This document shows, piece by piece, positions 20,801-30,570 of a DNA stretch of 64,000 nucleotides. The stretch's first letter is position 1. Each line of letters opens with the position of its first letter. A program made the translations under genes and the position numbers. Below the pieces are notes generated by a model. It was not told the origin of the DNA, did no database searches, and saw only the letters and a program-made list of their open reading frames with translations. The stretch covers positions 1 to 64,000 of the forward strand of contig JAJDAF010000004.1 in NCBI GenBank assembly GCA_029261995.1, read 5' to 3'. Source of the DNA: Candidatus Zhuqueibacterota bacterium (GTDB lineage: Bacteria > Zhuqueibacterota > Zhuqueibacteria > Oceanimicrobiales > Oceanimicrobiaceae).

Positions 20801-23800
20801 AAAGTTCGATTTAAGTCGTGACGTCTTGATGCGTTTGGCCGTCTTCCAGTTGGCGGACGATGAGTTTCAGTTTGTCTGGAGTTTTCACCATATCATTATG
20901 GATGGTTGGTGTGCGGCGATTCTGATCGCGGAGTTTTTCGAAATCTACGATAGCATCAAGCTTGGGCGAGAACACGACCTGCCACCACCCGGTAGCTATA
21001 AGCGATATATCGAATGGCTGGCCGCCCAATCCCAGGAAGCGTCGGAACAGTATTGGACAGAGTTCTTGCGCGATTATAACGAGCGGGCGAGCCTTCCGAT
21101 AAGCAGTATTTTAATTGACAGCCCGGGAGTAGAAAGTCAAAAATATGTGCAAGTGGTCGGAGCGGAGAAGCTGATGGGCCTCAAAGCCATCGCTGCAAAA
21201 AGCGCCGTGACTTTGAACGTTGTTCTGCAAGCACTTTGGGGTATTGTTTTAGCAAGATATTGCGGCAAAAGGGATGTTGTGTTTGGCAACGTGGTTTCGG
21301 GCCGTCCGGCAGACATCCCAGGCATTGAGACCATCGTCGGTTTGTTTATCAATACCATCCCGGTTCGCGTAAGCTACGAGACAACAACTCAGTTTCCCGA
21401 CTTGTTGTCAGCGTTGCAATTACAATCGCTCGCTTCGGAAGTGCATCACCATCTGTCGTTAGCTCGAACTCAAAGCGTCAGTGAGCTCAAACAGAATTTG
21501 CTTGACCACATTTTGATATTCGAGAACTTGCCGCTGGCCGACCGGATTGATGGCCTCGTCACACGCAATAATTCAGAAAAATCCCTCGAGCTTGAACTGC
21601 GGCATGTGACGGCCTATGAGCAAACCAACTATGAGTTGGCCGTCACGATCTATACCGCGAAAGAACTGGCTCTGCAATTCAGCTTCAATCCTCAGGTGTA
21701 TTCGCCGGCTATCATCGAGCAGGTTGGAACTCATTTCGAGAGCCTGGTGGATCGCGTGCTCGCCGACGACACGTGCGTGCTCGACAATCTTTCCGTGCTT
21801 TCGGATGCTGACATGCAGCGCTTGGTTGAAGATCTCAATCAGACGAAAAACGTGTTCCGGCAGCGAAAGCCGATTCACGAATTGGTCGAGCAGGCCGTTC
21901 TCGACGTGCCTGAATCGGCCGCGGTTTTTTATGACAATTCCGAGATCACTTTCGCGCAGCTCAATGCCAAGGCCAATAGCCTGGCGCTTGAATTGCGGAA
22001 ACGCGGCGTCGAGCATGGTGTCTTTGTTCCCGTGATTATGACTCGTTGTATCGAACTACCGTTATCGCTGCTGGCGGTGATGAAGGCGGGCGGCGCCTTT
22101 GTTCTAATCGATGTTAACTGGCCACACGACCGGATGATGCAGGTGTTGCGTGATATCGCTACTCCGATTGTGCTGGTGAATAGCGATTTTGCGGATTTCG
22201 ATTTTGAAGATGCTTCTGAATCCATTGTCGTCGAACGGGCAGAATTGCCTGGCGTTCTCCAAAATCTCGAAACTAGCGCTAGTCTGGATGATCCGATGTA
22301 CGCCATTTTTACCTCCGGTTCCACGGGGCAACCGAAGGGCGCAATCAATTGCCACAGAGGTATTTGCAACCGCTTTTTGTACATGAACAAGCGCTATCGT
22401 TGTATGCGCGACGACGTCATTCTTCTAACCAGCAATCACGCTTTTGATGCCGCCGTGTGGCAACTGTTCTGGCCACTGATCAATCGCACCAAGACCGTCA
22501 TCCCCAATCAGGTTATTGTTATCGACCATGAACAAATGGTAGGCCTGATAGAAACGCACAAGGTAACCATAACGGATTTCGTGCCCTCCGTGTTCAACGC
22601 TTTTGTCGATTGGCTTGAGAAGCACCCTGATGAAATAGAGCGGCTGAACACTTTGCGGCAATTGCTGATTGGAGGCGAAGCCATGAACGCACATCACATC
22701 TACCGATTCAAGGAGATGTTGCCGCGGGTCAGCATAACCAACACCTACGGACCAGCCGAAACCTCCATCGGAACCGTTTTTTTCGAAGTGCCGGAAAAGC
22801 GTGTCGATCCCATACCGATTGGACGTCCTATCGACAATGTCAAGGTTCTGCTGCTTGATGAAAAAAAACAGCCGGTTCCCTTTGGCGCGGTCGGAGAGCT
22901 CTATCTTGGCGGCGAATGTGTCGGTGACGGTTACCTGAATAGCCCGGAGAAGACCGCGGATGCATTTGGCGATATTCCTGTCTCGGGGAGAACCGATTTT
23001 TTTTACAAGACTGGAGACAAAGCCAGATACCTGGACGATGGCACGCTTGCATTTCTGGGCCGAACTGATTTTCAGGTCAAGATAAGAGGCGTGCGCGTCG
23101 AGTTGAGCGAAATCGAGACTACACTGCTGAAGATGGATGAGGTGGAAGAGACCGTGGTAATCGCGAAGAAAAGAGATGATAGCAACGAGCACTACCTGGC
23201 GGCTTATGTGATGGCTGACGCCTCGCTTTCCAGCACGGACGTCAGGCAGCATCTGCATGGCTCTCTACCCCCGTACATGGTTCCCTCTCGATATTTCCGA
23301 CTGGAGAGAATACCGCTCACCTTAAACGGCAAGATCGATCGTAGAGTACTTGAAGAAATAGCTGTTCCGCTGGATAAGGAAAGCGATAGAACAGCTCCAC
23401 AGAGTGAGATTGAAAAGGTATTGGCAAGAATTTGGAAGGAAGTTCTGCAACAGGAATATATTGGAGTGCACGACAATTTCTTTGAGCTTGGTGGGACATC
23501 GCTAGATATCATCCGGATCCACGGTCTAATCAAGGATGAGTTTGGCGCAGAGGATTATCTGATGAGACTAATGCAATTCCCGACCATCAATTCGTTTGCC
23601 GAGTACCTGATTTCCGGCGAAACCTCGACCGAATCAGGAGTTGAACGCCGGGAAAAACTGAATTCAGCCAAGCGAAAACGAGCTAGGCAGAGGGGAAGCA
23701 GAAAGCAAGTGGAACAGAGCCTTCGTGATGGCTTCGAGCACCACGGGCATAATTACCGTAAAAGAGTTCGCGACAGGGAGAGATATAAAAACTTGAATAC

Positions 23801-24500
23801 CGAGGATGATATCATCGTTGGATTTCTTGAGAGAACACTGTCCCAAGAGGTCGATGTCCTGATCGATGCCGGATGCGGAACCGGTGATCGTCTGCATATG
23901 CTCTTCACAGAGAAGAACTTGAGGCGGAGTCGGTTCAGAAGAATCATGGGCATTGATTTCGCGCAATCCATGCTGAGCTACGCTTCTGAACAAGAGATCG
24001 ATGGCGTGCCTGTTTATGAGAAGTTGATTCTCGCCAACCTGACAGAGTTGTCTGACATTATCTGTGGAGATGTCGTGCTCTGCTTGTGGGGCGTCGTAAA
24101 CGGTGCTTGTGATGAAGCGAGCTTGCTGCTTGAGAAGCTCGCTGACATGTTGAATGAGGGCGGCTATCTCTGCTTCGAAATCACGACCATGAAAGCAATG
24201 GAGACTTATCAGTGGCAGGAGAGTTTGCTTCGTAGCCTGTACACTGAACTCAGACCCCATGACGACGAAAAGACATTTTGGTATCAGCGCGAAGACCGCA
24301 CAGTGGGGCATTTGAAGCTTTTTTCCGCTGAGGATGCCAACAGTCTTATTCTTGCCTCGGGACTGCGACTCGGCGAGACTTGGGGCTTTTCTCACGATGG
24401 CCAAAACCGCGGACAAATTCCAACGGTGGATGGCCTGATAGATATGGAAAAGGCAAAAGAATGCTCTGGCTTGCTACTCTTCCTGCAAAAGGCGAGATGA
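17847..24500 (+). CDS. NRPS: half-C lobe-A(Tyr)-PCP-C-A-PCP-methyltransferase
   Basis: A 2,217-residue synthetase. Residues 1 to about 230 match only the C-terminal lobe of a condensation domain (from the YWxxxL region on); the N-terminal lobe and HHxxxDG are absent. A1 (about 268-750) has FDGFLTSFF, LAGE and NEYGPTE; its code D-G-T-I-T-A-E-V-M is one change from the known Tyr code. PCP1 has GGDSI (about 796) but no E domain follows. The next C domain (LAPLQEGMFFH, HHIIMDG about 1014) is of the D-donor type. A2 (about 1343-1830) reads D-A-W-D-L-G-T-I-G, not called. PCP2 has LGGTSL (about 1881). After a very basic linker, a class I methyltransferase (DAGCGTGD, about 2006) ends the protein. The TTG start is supported by GAGGG four bases upstream and the 10-base gap to the previous stop. 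The protein probably takes over from the PKS protein ending at 16453. Confidence 0.92.
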   Translation: MPNTLETQVLLNSKRFAEQKAYWIETLSDLEPGTNLATGYVKSTKLLTFRKFDFTLSQELSRGIVKLGKGSDLSTFIILLAGLKTLIHRYTQREDSCVITPIHMGRFSENTLNESVVIRTRFSEAMSFKSLLLNLRQAVREAFDNQDYPVERVLPQIINNNEARLTDLTGVYCSLSALHSWPRLSVPGSISFNFERQDEEISAQIEFDDAAFTAVEIERIVGHLNCLLQDAILNPVKELTHLALLTVDEHNQIATFNDTACDDEPSSLHGLFVAQAQATPNATAIEYDGVGLTYEQLDTQSGKICAELIAAGVQVNEIVAVAVRRSPEMAAAILGVLKAGAAYLPIDLEYPQDRISYMLNSSACSFAVTQRGLLEAGSNFQHVVTIEDALAREDVDCKSGPDEDPENLAYVIFTSGTTGRPKGVLIEHRGITNTINWRKRTYGLQAGDKALQLFSYAFDGFLTSFFSPVVSGASTVLLTEAQSKDPAAIIRAIRESKITHIICVPALFQSVLNEARSGDLDSLKNVTLAGEKLKPVILKEVKKLGLRLEISNEYGPTETSVMATARRNVQNDAAITIGAPIMNTTVHLVDAHNNLAPIGLRGEICVGGKGVARGYLNDPEQTFDKFFELPFTDGRVYRTGDSARFLENGLLEFVGRDDGQVKIRGYRIEIGEVEEAIRELDNVADVSVVTAKGDGDASHHLVAFVVANKDIDATEIREMLATRLPDFMLPASIRILPGLPVSPNGKVDMQKLSALADNATELYVSPKTVTEQMLAAIWQELLEKEPIGALDNFFVVGGDSIMAMQVAARMNKADYHLKTRDIFLYPQLRELARVADLNFNGRDLNANSDLSQRTGVALSGKLSAQHLAELGQQYDYQDVLTLAPLQEGMFFHAITDPASTAYFQQISLRVRGQLDAELGQDSLGGLFRRHDSLRAAYLHDGLPHPVQVVLRNREPVFHFEDLRALGRNEHIDDLIEGYEIRDRGKKFDLSRDVLMRLAVFQLADDEFQFVWSFHHIIMDGWCAAILIAEFFEIYDSIKLGREHDLPPPGSYKRYIEWLAAQSQEASEQYWTEFLRDYNERASLPISSILIDSPGVESQKYVQVVGAEKLMGLKAIAAKSAVTLNVVLQALWGIVLARYCGKRDVVFGNVVSGRPADIPGIETIVGLFINTIPVRVSYETTTQFPDLLSALQLQSLASEVHHHLSLARTQSVSELKQNLLDHILIFENLPLADRIDGLVTRNNSEKSLELELRHVTAYEQTNYELAVTIYTAKELALQFSFNPQVYSPAIIEQVGTHFESLVDRVLADDTCVLDNLSVLSDADMQRLVEDLNQTKNVFRQRKPIHELVEQAVLDVPESAAVFYDNSEITFAQLNAKANSLALELRKRGVEHGVFVPVIMTRCIELPLSLLAVMKAGGAFVLIDVNWPHDRMMQVLRDIATPIVLVNSDFADFDFEDASESIVVERAELPGVLQNLETSASLDDPMYAIFTSGSTGQPKGAINCHRGICNRFLYMNKRYRCMRDDVILLTSNHAFDAAVWQLFWPLINRTKTVIPNQVIVIDHEQMVGLIETHKVTITDFVPSVFNAFVDWLEKHPDEIERLNTLRQLLIGGEAMNAHHIYRFKEMLPRVSITNTYGPAETSIGTVFFEVPEKRVDPIPIGRPIDNVKVLLLDEKKQPVPFGAVGELYLGGECVGDGYLNSPEKTADAFGDIPVSGRTDFFYKTGDKARYLDDGTLAFLGRTDFQVKIRGVRVELSEIETTLLKMDEVEETVVIAKKRDDSNEHYLAAYVMADASLSSTDVRQHLHGSLPPYMVPSRYFRLERIPLTLNGKIDRRVLEEIAVPLDKESDRTAPQSEIEKVLARIWKEVLQQEYIGVHDNFFELGGTSLDIIRIHGLIKDEFGAEDYLMRLMQFPTINSFAEYLISGETSTESGVERREKLNSAKRKRARQRGSRKQVEQSLRDGFEHHGHNYRKRVRDRERYKNLNTEDDIIVGFLERTLSQEVDVLIDAGCGTGDRLHMLFTEKNLRRSRFRRIMGIDFAQSMLSYASEQEIDGVPVYEKLILANLTELSDIICGDVVLCLWGVVNGACDEASLLLEKLADMLNEGGYLCFEITTMKAMETYQWQESLLRSLYTELRPHDDEKTFWYQREDRTVGHLKLFSAEDANSLILASGLRLGETWGFSHDGQNRGQIPTVDGLIDMEKAKECSGLLLFLQKAR

Positions 24501-24620
24501 CTATTGATGGTGCTTTCATCATCCAATGTCCTCTTCTGAGTAATTGCCCATCTCGATTGCTTCCAGTCCACAATCCCAGCCTGATTTAGATACTAACAAA
24601 ATAATCCTTTACGCGACCTC

Positions 24621-27600
24621 TTGAATCATAATTCTGAAAACGAACTGACAGGACTCGAAATTGCCGTTGTAGGTATGGCCGGGCGATTTCCCGGCGCGAA
24701 AAACCTGCGTGAATTCTGGGGTAACCTGGAAAGAGGGGTCGAGTCCATAACTTTCTTGAGCGACAAGGAACTGCTTGACGCCGGAGTTGAGGAAGGTCTG
24801 CTCCAGCATTCCGACTATGTCAAATGCGCAGGCGGTGTTTTGGATGACAAAGCGGACTTCGATGCCAGCCTGTTTGGCTACACACCCCGTGAAGCCGAAA
24901 TCATGGATCCTCAGGTGCGGATATTCCACGAGTGTGTCTACGAGGCACTAAACGATGCAGGTTATGATTCGGATAGCTATCGCGGTTTGATTGGTCTTTT
25001 TGCAGGTGCGTCGTCCAATTTCGATTGGCAGGGCCAGGTGATCTTGTCAGGCAAGAGCGAGAAGGTCGGTCAGTTTGAAGCGACATCGTTATCCAATAAG
25101 GATTTATTGACCACGCATGTTGCGTACAAGTTGAACCTCAAAGGACCGACAGTCAACGTACAAACAACCTGTTCGACTTCTCTCGTCGCTATTCATATGG
25201 CATGTCAGGCACTGATCAATGGTGAATGCGATATGGCATTGGCTGGAGGCGTCTCCGCGCAGCCGGGTTCGAAAACAGGGTATCTTCACCAAGAGGGCAT
25301 GATTCGCTCGCGCGACGGTCATTGTCGTGCTTTTGATGCCGCTGCCTCTGGCACCATAGCGGGGGAAGGTGCTGGCGTGGTTTTGCTCAAGTTGCTCGAA
25401 GAGGCAATTGATGATGGTGACCATATCCATGCAATTGTGAAAGGTTCCGCGGTCAACAACGACGGGAGCCGGAAGATTGGCTACACCGCACCAAGCATCG
25501 AAGGACAGCGTGATGTAATCAAACAGGCGCACGAAGTCTCGGAGATAGAACCCGAGTCGATCACATATGTCGAGACGCACGGAACTGGCACGGAGTTGGG
25601 CGACCCCATCGAAATCGAAGCCCTGAAAATGGCATTCTCAACATCCAGAACGGGATTTTGTCGAATAGGCTCGGTCAAAACCAATATTGGACATCTTGAT
25701 GCGGCGGCAGGCGTGGCCGGATTTATCAAAACAGTGCTGGCATTGCAGAACAAAAAGATTCCAGCAAGCCTGAACTTCTCCAAACCCAATCCAAAGATTG
25801 GGCTAACGAACAGTCCCTTCGTGGTAAACAACTCACTCACCAAGTGGCGGAATGACGGTTTCTCGCTACGTGCTGGGGTTAGCTCGTTCGGCATCGGAGG
25901 AACAAACGCACACATTGTACTTGAGGAAACACCGCCGGAGGCCGTTGCATCTCCTACTTCCAGAGATGAGAGTGCCGCCCAACTATTGCTGCTCTCGGCG
26001 CATACAGAGGGGGCACTGAATCGCGCGTCACTGAGACTGGCTCAGCATATTGAGAGTGGCCAATGCACCGACTTGCGGAATCTGGCTTACACCTTGCACG
26101 TTGGCAGGAAATCGCTGCAACATCGTCAGGCGTTTGTCACGAACCTTGCGGAAGCGGCCGCCCCGCTCAAGGATGCCGAGAATCACGCATTTCGGCAGAT
26201 CTGCAAAACCGAGAATAAGCCTGTCGTATTCATGTTCCCGGGGCAGGGCGCACAACATGCAGACATGGCACTGGGTTTGTATCGCGAGCAAAAAGTCTTT
26301 CGCGAGCATTTGGATGAGTGCCTGGCAGTACTGCACGAGCATGGCCGTCAGGAGATGAAGGTCGTCCTTTTTCCAGGTGTTGACGGCGACACGGACATAA
26401 TTAGTCAGACCGCTTTCACGCAACCGCTCTTGTTCGCGGTGGAGTATGCGCTGGCAATGAATCTACTTCACCTTGGCATACGGCCCTATGCAATGATAGG
26501 ACACAGTGTGGGCGAGTATGTTGCTGCCTGTATCTCGGGCGTACTCAGTTTCGGTGACGCGCTTAGATTGCTGGCGCTTCGCGGGAGTTTGATACAACAA
26601 CTGCCGCCCGGGCAGATGGTCAGCGTCGCCAGTCATGCTCGTGACATTGAATCTTTATTGGATGGCTTGTCAATCGCAGCTGTCAATGGTCCCGAAAATA
26701 CGGTTGTTTCCGGCACTGAGGGGGCCATCGCTTCGTTTGGTGCACGGTTGACTGCCAGGGAAATCAATTTTCGAAAGCTACGCACCTCACATGCATTCCA
26801 TTCGGAAATGTTGGATGATATTCTCGACGAGTTTGAGGTTGCCGTCGCGCAGATTGAATTATCCGAACCGGAGATTCCGTTTGTTTCAAACCTGACGGGC
26901 ACGTGGATATCGGTGGAACAGGCCAAATCTTCGAGTTATTGGCGAGATCACATGCGCCAGACCGTGCGCTTCGCCGACGGACTCTCGACTCTTGCCGGCG
27001 CCGCCGAATCGATCTGCATTGAAGTCGGGCCAGGCAGGTCGCTCAGCGCACTCGTTCGCGGGGCGCCGCCGTTGCGCGGAAGGTTGACGCCGGTCGAAAT
27101 GATGCGGCGGGTAAAAGAACAGGATGATGACAATCTCGTTTTCCTCGGGCAACTCGGACGATTGTGGCTAAACGGCGTTTCCCCGGACTGGGAGGCGCTA
27201 CACCAAGGCAGGAAATGTTGCCGAGTGCCCACACCACCCTATCCTTTCGAACGCCAAACATTTGCCATCGATTTCGATGCCAGCCAGCTCAAGGACAGAT
27301 ATCTTGCCATCATCAGCGGGGATGACAAGTTGGCCTATGATGACTGGTTCTCGGCGCCTTCGTGGCGACGCTCTCCGAAACTAGCGGTCACAAAAGACAC
27401 CCAAAGATTGCTGGTCCTGGCTGAAGACAATCCTATGACGGACGCGATTCTGGACCGTTTAAATGGTTTTGGAAATGAGGTTATTCGAGTTCGTCGCGGC
27501 GAGAAATTTGAGAAGAGGGTGGAGGCGGAGTATCTCATCCGTCCTGATAACACCGAAGATTATCTTGAGTTGCTCAACGACCTAAACGACGAGGCGGGGG

Positions 27601-30497
27601 TGCCAGCCCGGATCATCAACCTCTGGCTAACTGACGAGCTTTCGGGCGTCGATACCCAGCGCACGGGCTTTGACTCCATCGTGAGCCTTTCGAAAGCCTT
27701 GGATCAAGTTTCGGATTCCGAGCACATCATTGTGCTTGTGAGCTCCGACATGTTCGAAGTGTGCGGCGATGCCGAAATTCAGCCGGAAAAAGCCACAGTG
27801 CTGGGTCCGCTTCTAGTCGTGCCACAGGAGTTGCCGCTCATTACCTGCCGCCACATCGACCTGCACCGCCAGGGCAATAATTTCCAGCAAACTAAATTGG
27901 TAGATTCGATAGTCGGCGACATTTTGAGCGCGTCTCCGGAGAATAATATCGCATATCGAGGAGGGCACCGCTGGCTCCGTTCATTTGCAGCCTTCCCGGA
28001 GCCACCTTCGCAGACACAGGCGAACGCCTTCAGACAAGGCGGTACCTATCTCATCACCGGTGGCTTGGGAAATATGGGCTTGGCGCTCGCAGAACAACTG
28101 CTAGGCCTGTACGGGGCCAATGTGGTTTTGACCGGCAGATCAGGACTTCCTGAGCGGTCAGAGTGGCAGAATCTGATGTCCGCAACATCCGCTCGCGATC
28201 TGACTTCGATGCGTGTGCAGCGTATTCTGGAGCTGGAAAAGAAGGGCGGAAGGCTGTTAACTATCAAGGCCGATGCGGGTAGTTTTGAGGAAATGGCGGA
28301 AGTATTCGACGTCGTAGAGCGTGAGTTCGGAGTCCCGGACGGCGTGTTCCATCTGGCCGGAAACGTGCAAAACAATGAAGCGAGGCATCTGATTTTAGAT
28401 TTGCTGCCAAGTCATGTCACGGATCAATTTGGGCCAAAGATAGATGGCGTCAAGAATCTAGCCAGGATTGTCGCGACACGCGATATCGGCTTTTGCTTTC
28501 TCTCTTCATCTTTGACCGCCATCTTGGGCGGATTCAGTTTCGGTGCCTATGCCGGCGCCAACGGTTTCATGGATGCCTTTGCCAACGCCCAGCCTGAAGC
28601 AGGCACCCGTTGGATAAGCGCTAATTTTGACGGCTGGGAGTTTCGTCCAGAAAATGGTTTTGATGCAGGCGTTGCAGAACCAGCAATGCTGGCGAGGCAG
28701 GGTGTGCAAGCCATCCTCGACATAGTTAACAGCTCATATTCTGGACAAATTGTGGTTTCGACCACCCACCTGGCCTCCAGAATCGTCAGGTGGGCGACTC
28801 CCAATACGAGCAAGGAGACAGAGAATGAAAGCAACGGCAACCTCGATGTAGCGCATGATCGACCGGAGTTGAGCGTGCGCTTTGTGCCGCCCGAAAATCA
28901 AACACAGGAGCAGGTTTGCGGCATCTGGAGCGAGGTACTTGGTTTTGGCAACATCGGCACACTGGACGACTTCTTTGAACTTGGCGGTGATTCGCTCAAA
29001 GCCATGACGGTCATCGGGAAGATTCGTAAGCAGTTGCGTGCCAGCATTTCAGTAACTGACTTTTTTGCTAGTCCGAACGTGGTTGGTCTGGCAGAGACCA
29101 TTGCCCGCTCGCGGACGACCAAACTGCCGGACATCCCGAAAACACCGGCGCGCAACCACTATCCATTATCGACAATCCAGAAAGGCATCTACTTTGTCCA
29201 GCAGCTGACACCAACGAGCACCAGTTTCAACATCAATAAGGTTCTCGTCCTGAATGGCGCCGTGGATGTTATGCGCCTCCAGGAAAGTTTCAGAAAACTG
29301 ATTGCCCGGCACGATACTTTTCGTACCCGCATCACGTTGGTGGATGGCGAGCCAGTCCAGATCGTGGAGGACGATGTTGAATTCCAGATTAAAAAACTGG
29401 AGCTGAGCGACGTGGGAGTTCCTGATGCGGTCAAGAAGTTTATCAGGCCATTTGACCTGCACAAAGCTCCCTTGCTGCGGGTTTCATTAATAAAATTGGC
29501 CGCGGAAAAGCACATTCTGATGCTTGACATGCATCATCTGATATCCGATGCCGTTTCGGATCAAATTGTCATTGATGATGTGACTGTATTTTATGATGGA
29601 CGTGAGCTGGCGCCATTGAAGCTGCAGTATATCGATTATGTCGCCTGGCTTGAAAGTGACGAAGTCGCTGCAACGTTCCAAACTCAGGAGCGCTGGTGGC
29701 TCGGTAACTTGAAGATGCCTTTGCCGGTCATGGAACTGCCGACGGATTTCCCACGCCCGGAGGTGCAAAGCCACGATGGCGATGACGTTGTGTTTTTTGT
29801 TGAAGGAGAGTTGTACGGACAAGTCAAGAACCTGCTCGCCGCGTCAGAAACGACCTTGTACATGTTTCTTATCGCAATGACAAATGTCCTTTTGGCTCGT
29901 TACACGGGACTGGATGACATCATCGTCGGTTCGGAAGTTGCCGGCCGCCGGCATCCGGACCTTGAGAAAGTAGTGGGTGTGTTTGTCAATCTACTGCCCA
30001 TCCGGAACGACCTCGCCGATAACCAGACTTTCATGCAATTCCTTCAAGCTGTTAAGTCGAATGCTTTGGTGGCATTTGAAAATCAGGACTACCCATTTGA
30101 AAGGCTGGTGACCAAGCTCAACCTCGGAGGTGATTATAGCCGCAACCCGCTGTTTTGCGTTGTTGTCGGCGTTGACAATGCCTACAAAAGCAAGAAAGCG
30201 CAAAACGGTAATGCCGGAATACTCTCGGTTGAATCTTATCCGTACGAGCGCAAGACTTCACTCCGCGACCTGCGAATTGCCGCGATTGACCTGGATGACA
30301 GGATCGTTTTTTCCATCACATTTGCGACGGCACTCTTCAGGAGCGAGACCGTTGAAAAAATGGCGGGAAGGCTGCGTTCAATTATCCAGCAGGTTGTTGC
30401 GGAACCGGAAACCGAACTCGACGCCATTCAATTCGAGTATGAGTTTGTCCGTGCATCATCATCACGCGAGCAAGATGATTATGGTTTTGATTTCTAG
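24621..30497 (+). CDS. PKS-NRPS hybrid: KS-AT-KR-ACP-C with terminal DDYGFDF tag
   Basis: A 1,958-residue protein with the layout of the first PKS-C protein. KS: QTTCSTSL (Cys about 183), ETHGTGT, NIGHLDAAAG. AT: FPGQGAQ (about 538), GHSVGEY (about 627), HAFH (about 723), malonyl type. KR: TGGLGNMG (about 1146) and AYAGAN (about 1309). ACP: LGGDSLKA (about 1454). The C domain reads HHLISDA (about 1638), with the usual Gly of HHxxxDG changed to Ala while the catalytic His and Asp remain. The last seven residues are DDYGFDF. The start is the TTG at 24621, the first in-frame start after a stop, without an obvious Shine-Dalgarno. No A domain follows directly: the next NRPS, which again begins with half a C domain, is 9.5 kb downstream beyond the accessory genes. 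Expected chemistry is one malonate extension reduced to a beta-hydroxyl. Confidence 0.92.
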   Translation: MNHNSENELTGLEIAVVGMAGRFPGAKNLREFWGNLERGVESITFLSDKELLDAGVEEGLLQHSDYVKCAGGVLDDKADFDASLFGYTPREAEIMDPQVRIFHECVYEALNDAGYDSDSYRGLIGLFAGASSNFDWQGQVILSGKSEKVGQFEATSLSNKDLLTTHVAYKLNLKGPTVNVQTTCSTSLVAIHMACQALINGECDMALAGGVSAQPGSKTGYLHQEGMIRSRDGHCRAFDAAASGTIAGEGAGVVLLKLLEEAIDDGDHIHAIVKGSAVNNDGSRKIGYTAPSIEGQRDVIKQAHEVSEIEPESITYVETHGTGTELGDPIEIEALKMAFSTSRTGFCRIGSVKTNIGHLDAAAGVAGFIKTVLALQNKKIPASLNFSKPNPKIGLTNSPFVVNNSLTKWRNDGFSLRAGVSSFGIGGTNAHIVLEETPPEAVASPTSRDESAAQLLLLSAHTEGALNRASLRLAQHIESGQCTDLRNLAYTLHVGRKSLQHRQAFVTNLAEAAAPLKDAENHAFRQICKTENKPVVFMFPGQGAQHADMALGLYREQKVFREHLDECLAVLHEHGRQEMKVVLFPGVDGDTDIISQTAFTQPLLFAVEYALAMNLLHLGIRPYAMIGHSVGEYVAACISGVLSFGDALRLLALRGSLIQQLPPGQMVSVASHARDIESLLDGLSIAAVNGPENTVVSGTEGAIASFGARLTAREINFRKLRTSHAFHSEMLDDILDEFEVAVAQIELSEPEIPFVSNLTGTWISVEQAKSSSYWRDHMRQTVRFADGLSTLAGAAESICIEVGPGRSLSALVRGAPPLRGRLTPVEMMRRVKEQDDDNLVFLGQLGRLWLNGVSPDWEALHQGRKCCRVPTPPYPFERQTFAIDFDASQLKDRYLAIISGDDKLAYDDWFSAPSWRRSPKLAVTKDTQRLLVLAEDNPMTDAILDRLNGFGNEVIRVRRGEKFEKRVEAEYLIRPDNTEDYLELLNDLNDEAGVPARIINLWLTDELSGVDTQRTGFDSIVSLSKALDQVSDSEHIIVLVSSDMFEVCGDAEIQPEKATVLGPLLVVPQELPLITCRHIDLHRQGNNFQQTKLVDSIVGDILSASPENNIAYRGGHRWLRSFAAFPEPPSQTQANAFRQGGTYLITGGLGNMGLALAEQLLGLYGANVVLTGRSGLPERSEWQNLMSATSARDLTSMRVQRILELEKKGGRLLTIKADAGSFEEMAEVFDVVEREFGVPDGVFHLAGNVQNNEARHLILDLLPSHVTDQFGPKIDGVKNLARIVATRDIGFCFLSSSLTAILGGFSFGAYAGANGFMDAFANAQPEAGTRWISANFDGWEFRPENGFDAGVAEPAMLARQGVQAILDIVNSSYSGQIVVSTTHLASRIVRWATPNTSKETENESNGNLDVAHDRPELSVRFVPPENQTQEQVCGIWSEVLGFGNIGTLDDFFELGGDSLKAMTVIGKIRKQLRASISVTDFFASPNVVGLAETIARSRTTKLPDIPKTPARNHYPLSTIQKGIYFVQQLTPTSTSFNINKVLVLNGAVDVMRLQESFRKLIARHDTFRTRITLVDGEPVQIVEDDVEFQIKKLELSDVGVPDAVKKFIRPFDLHKAPLLRVSLIKLAAEKHILMLDMHHLISDAVSDQIVIDDVTVFYDGRELAPLKLQYIDYVAWLESDEVAATFQTQERWWLGNLKMPLPVMELPTDFPRPEVQSHDGDDVVFFVEGELYGQVKNLLAASETTLYMFLIAMTNVLLARYTGLDDIIVGSEVAGRRHPDLEKVVGVFVNLLPIRNDLADNQTFMQFLQAVKSNALVAFENQDYPFERLVTKLNLGGDYSRNPLFCVVVGVDNAYKSKKAQNGNAGILSVESYPYERKTSLRDLRIAAIDLDDRIVFSITFATALFRSETVEKMAGRLRSIIQQVVAEPETELDAIQFEYEFVRASSSREQDDYGFDF

Positions 30498-30570
30498 TAT
30501 CAGGAAGTTTGTCCAAAACTACTGAAAGTCCAAACTCTTCTCGCTCCAACTGCAGACATTGACACATCAC

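Noticed and set aside
20440-21000. Dual epimerization/condensation domain
   Set aside because: The extra HHxxxxxGD motif near the N-terminus of dual E/C domains is not present.
22425-23258. Long open frame on the minus strand inside the NRPS
   Set aside because: It is antisense to a well-supported A domain with all core motifs and has no recognisable family features. The same applies to 23664-24416 and the other antisense frames.
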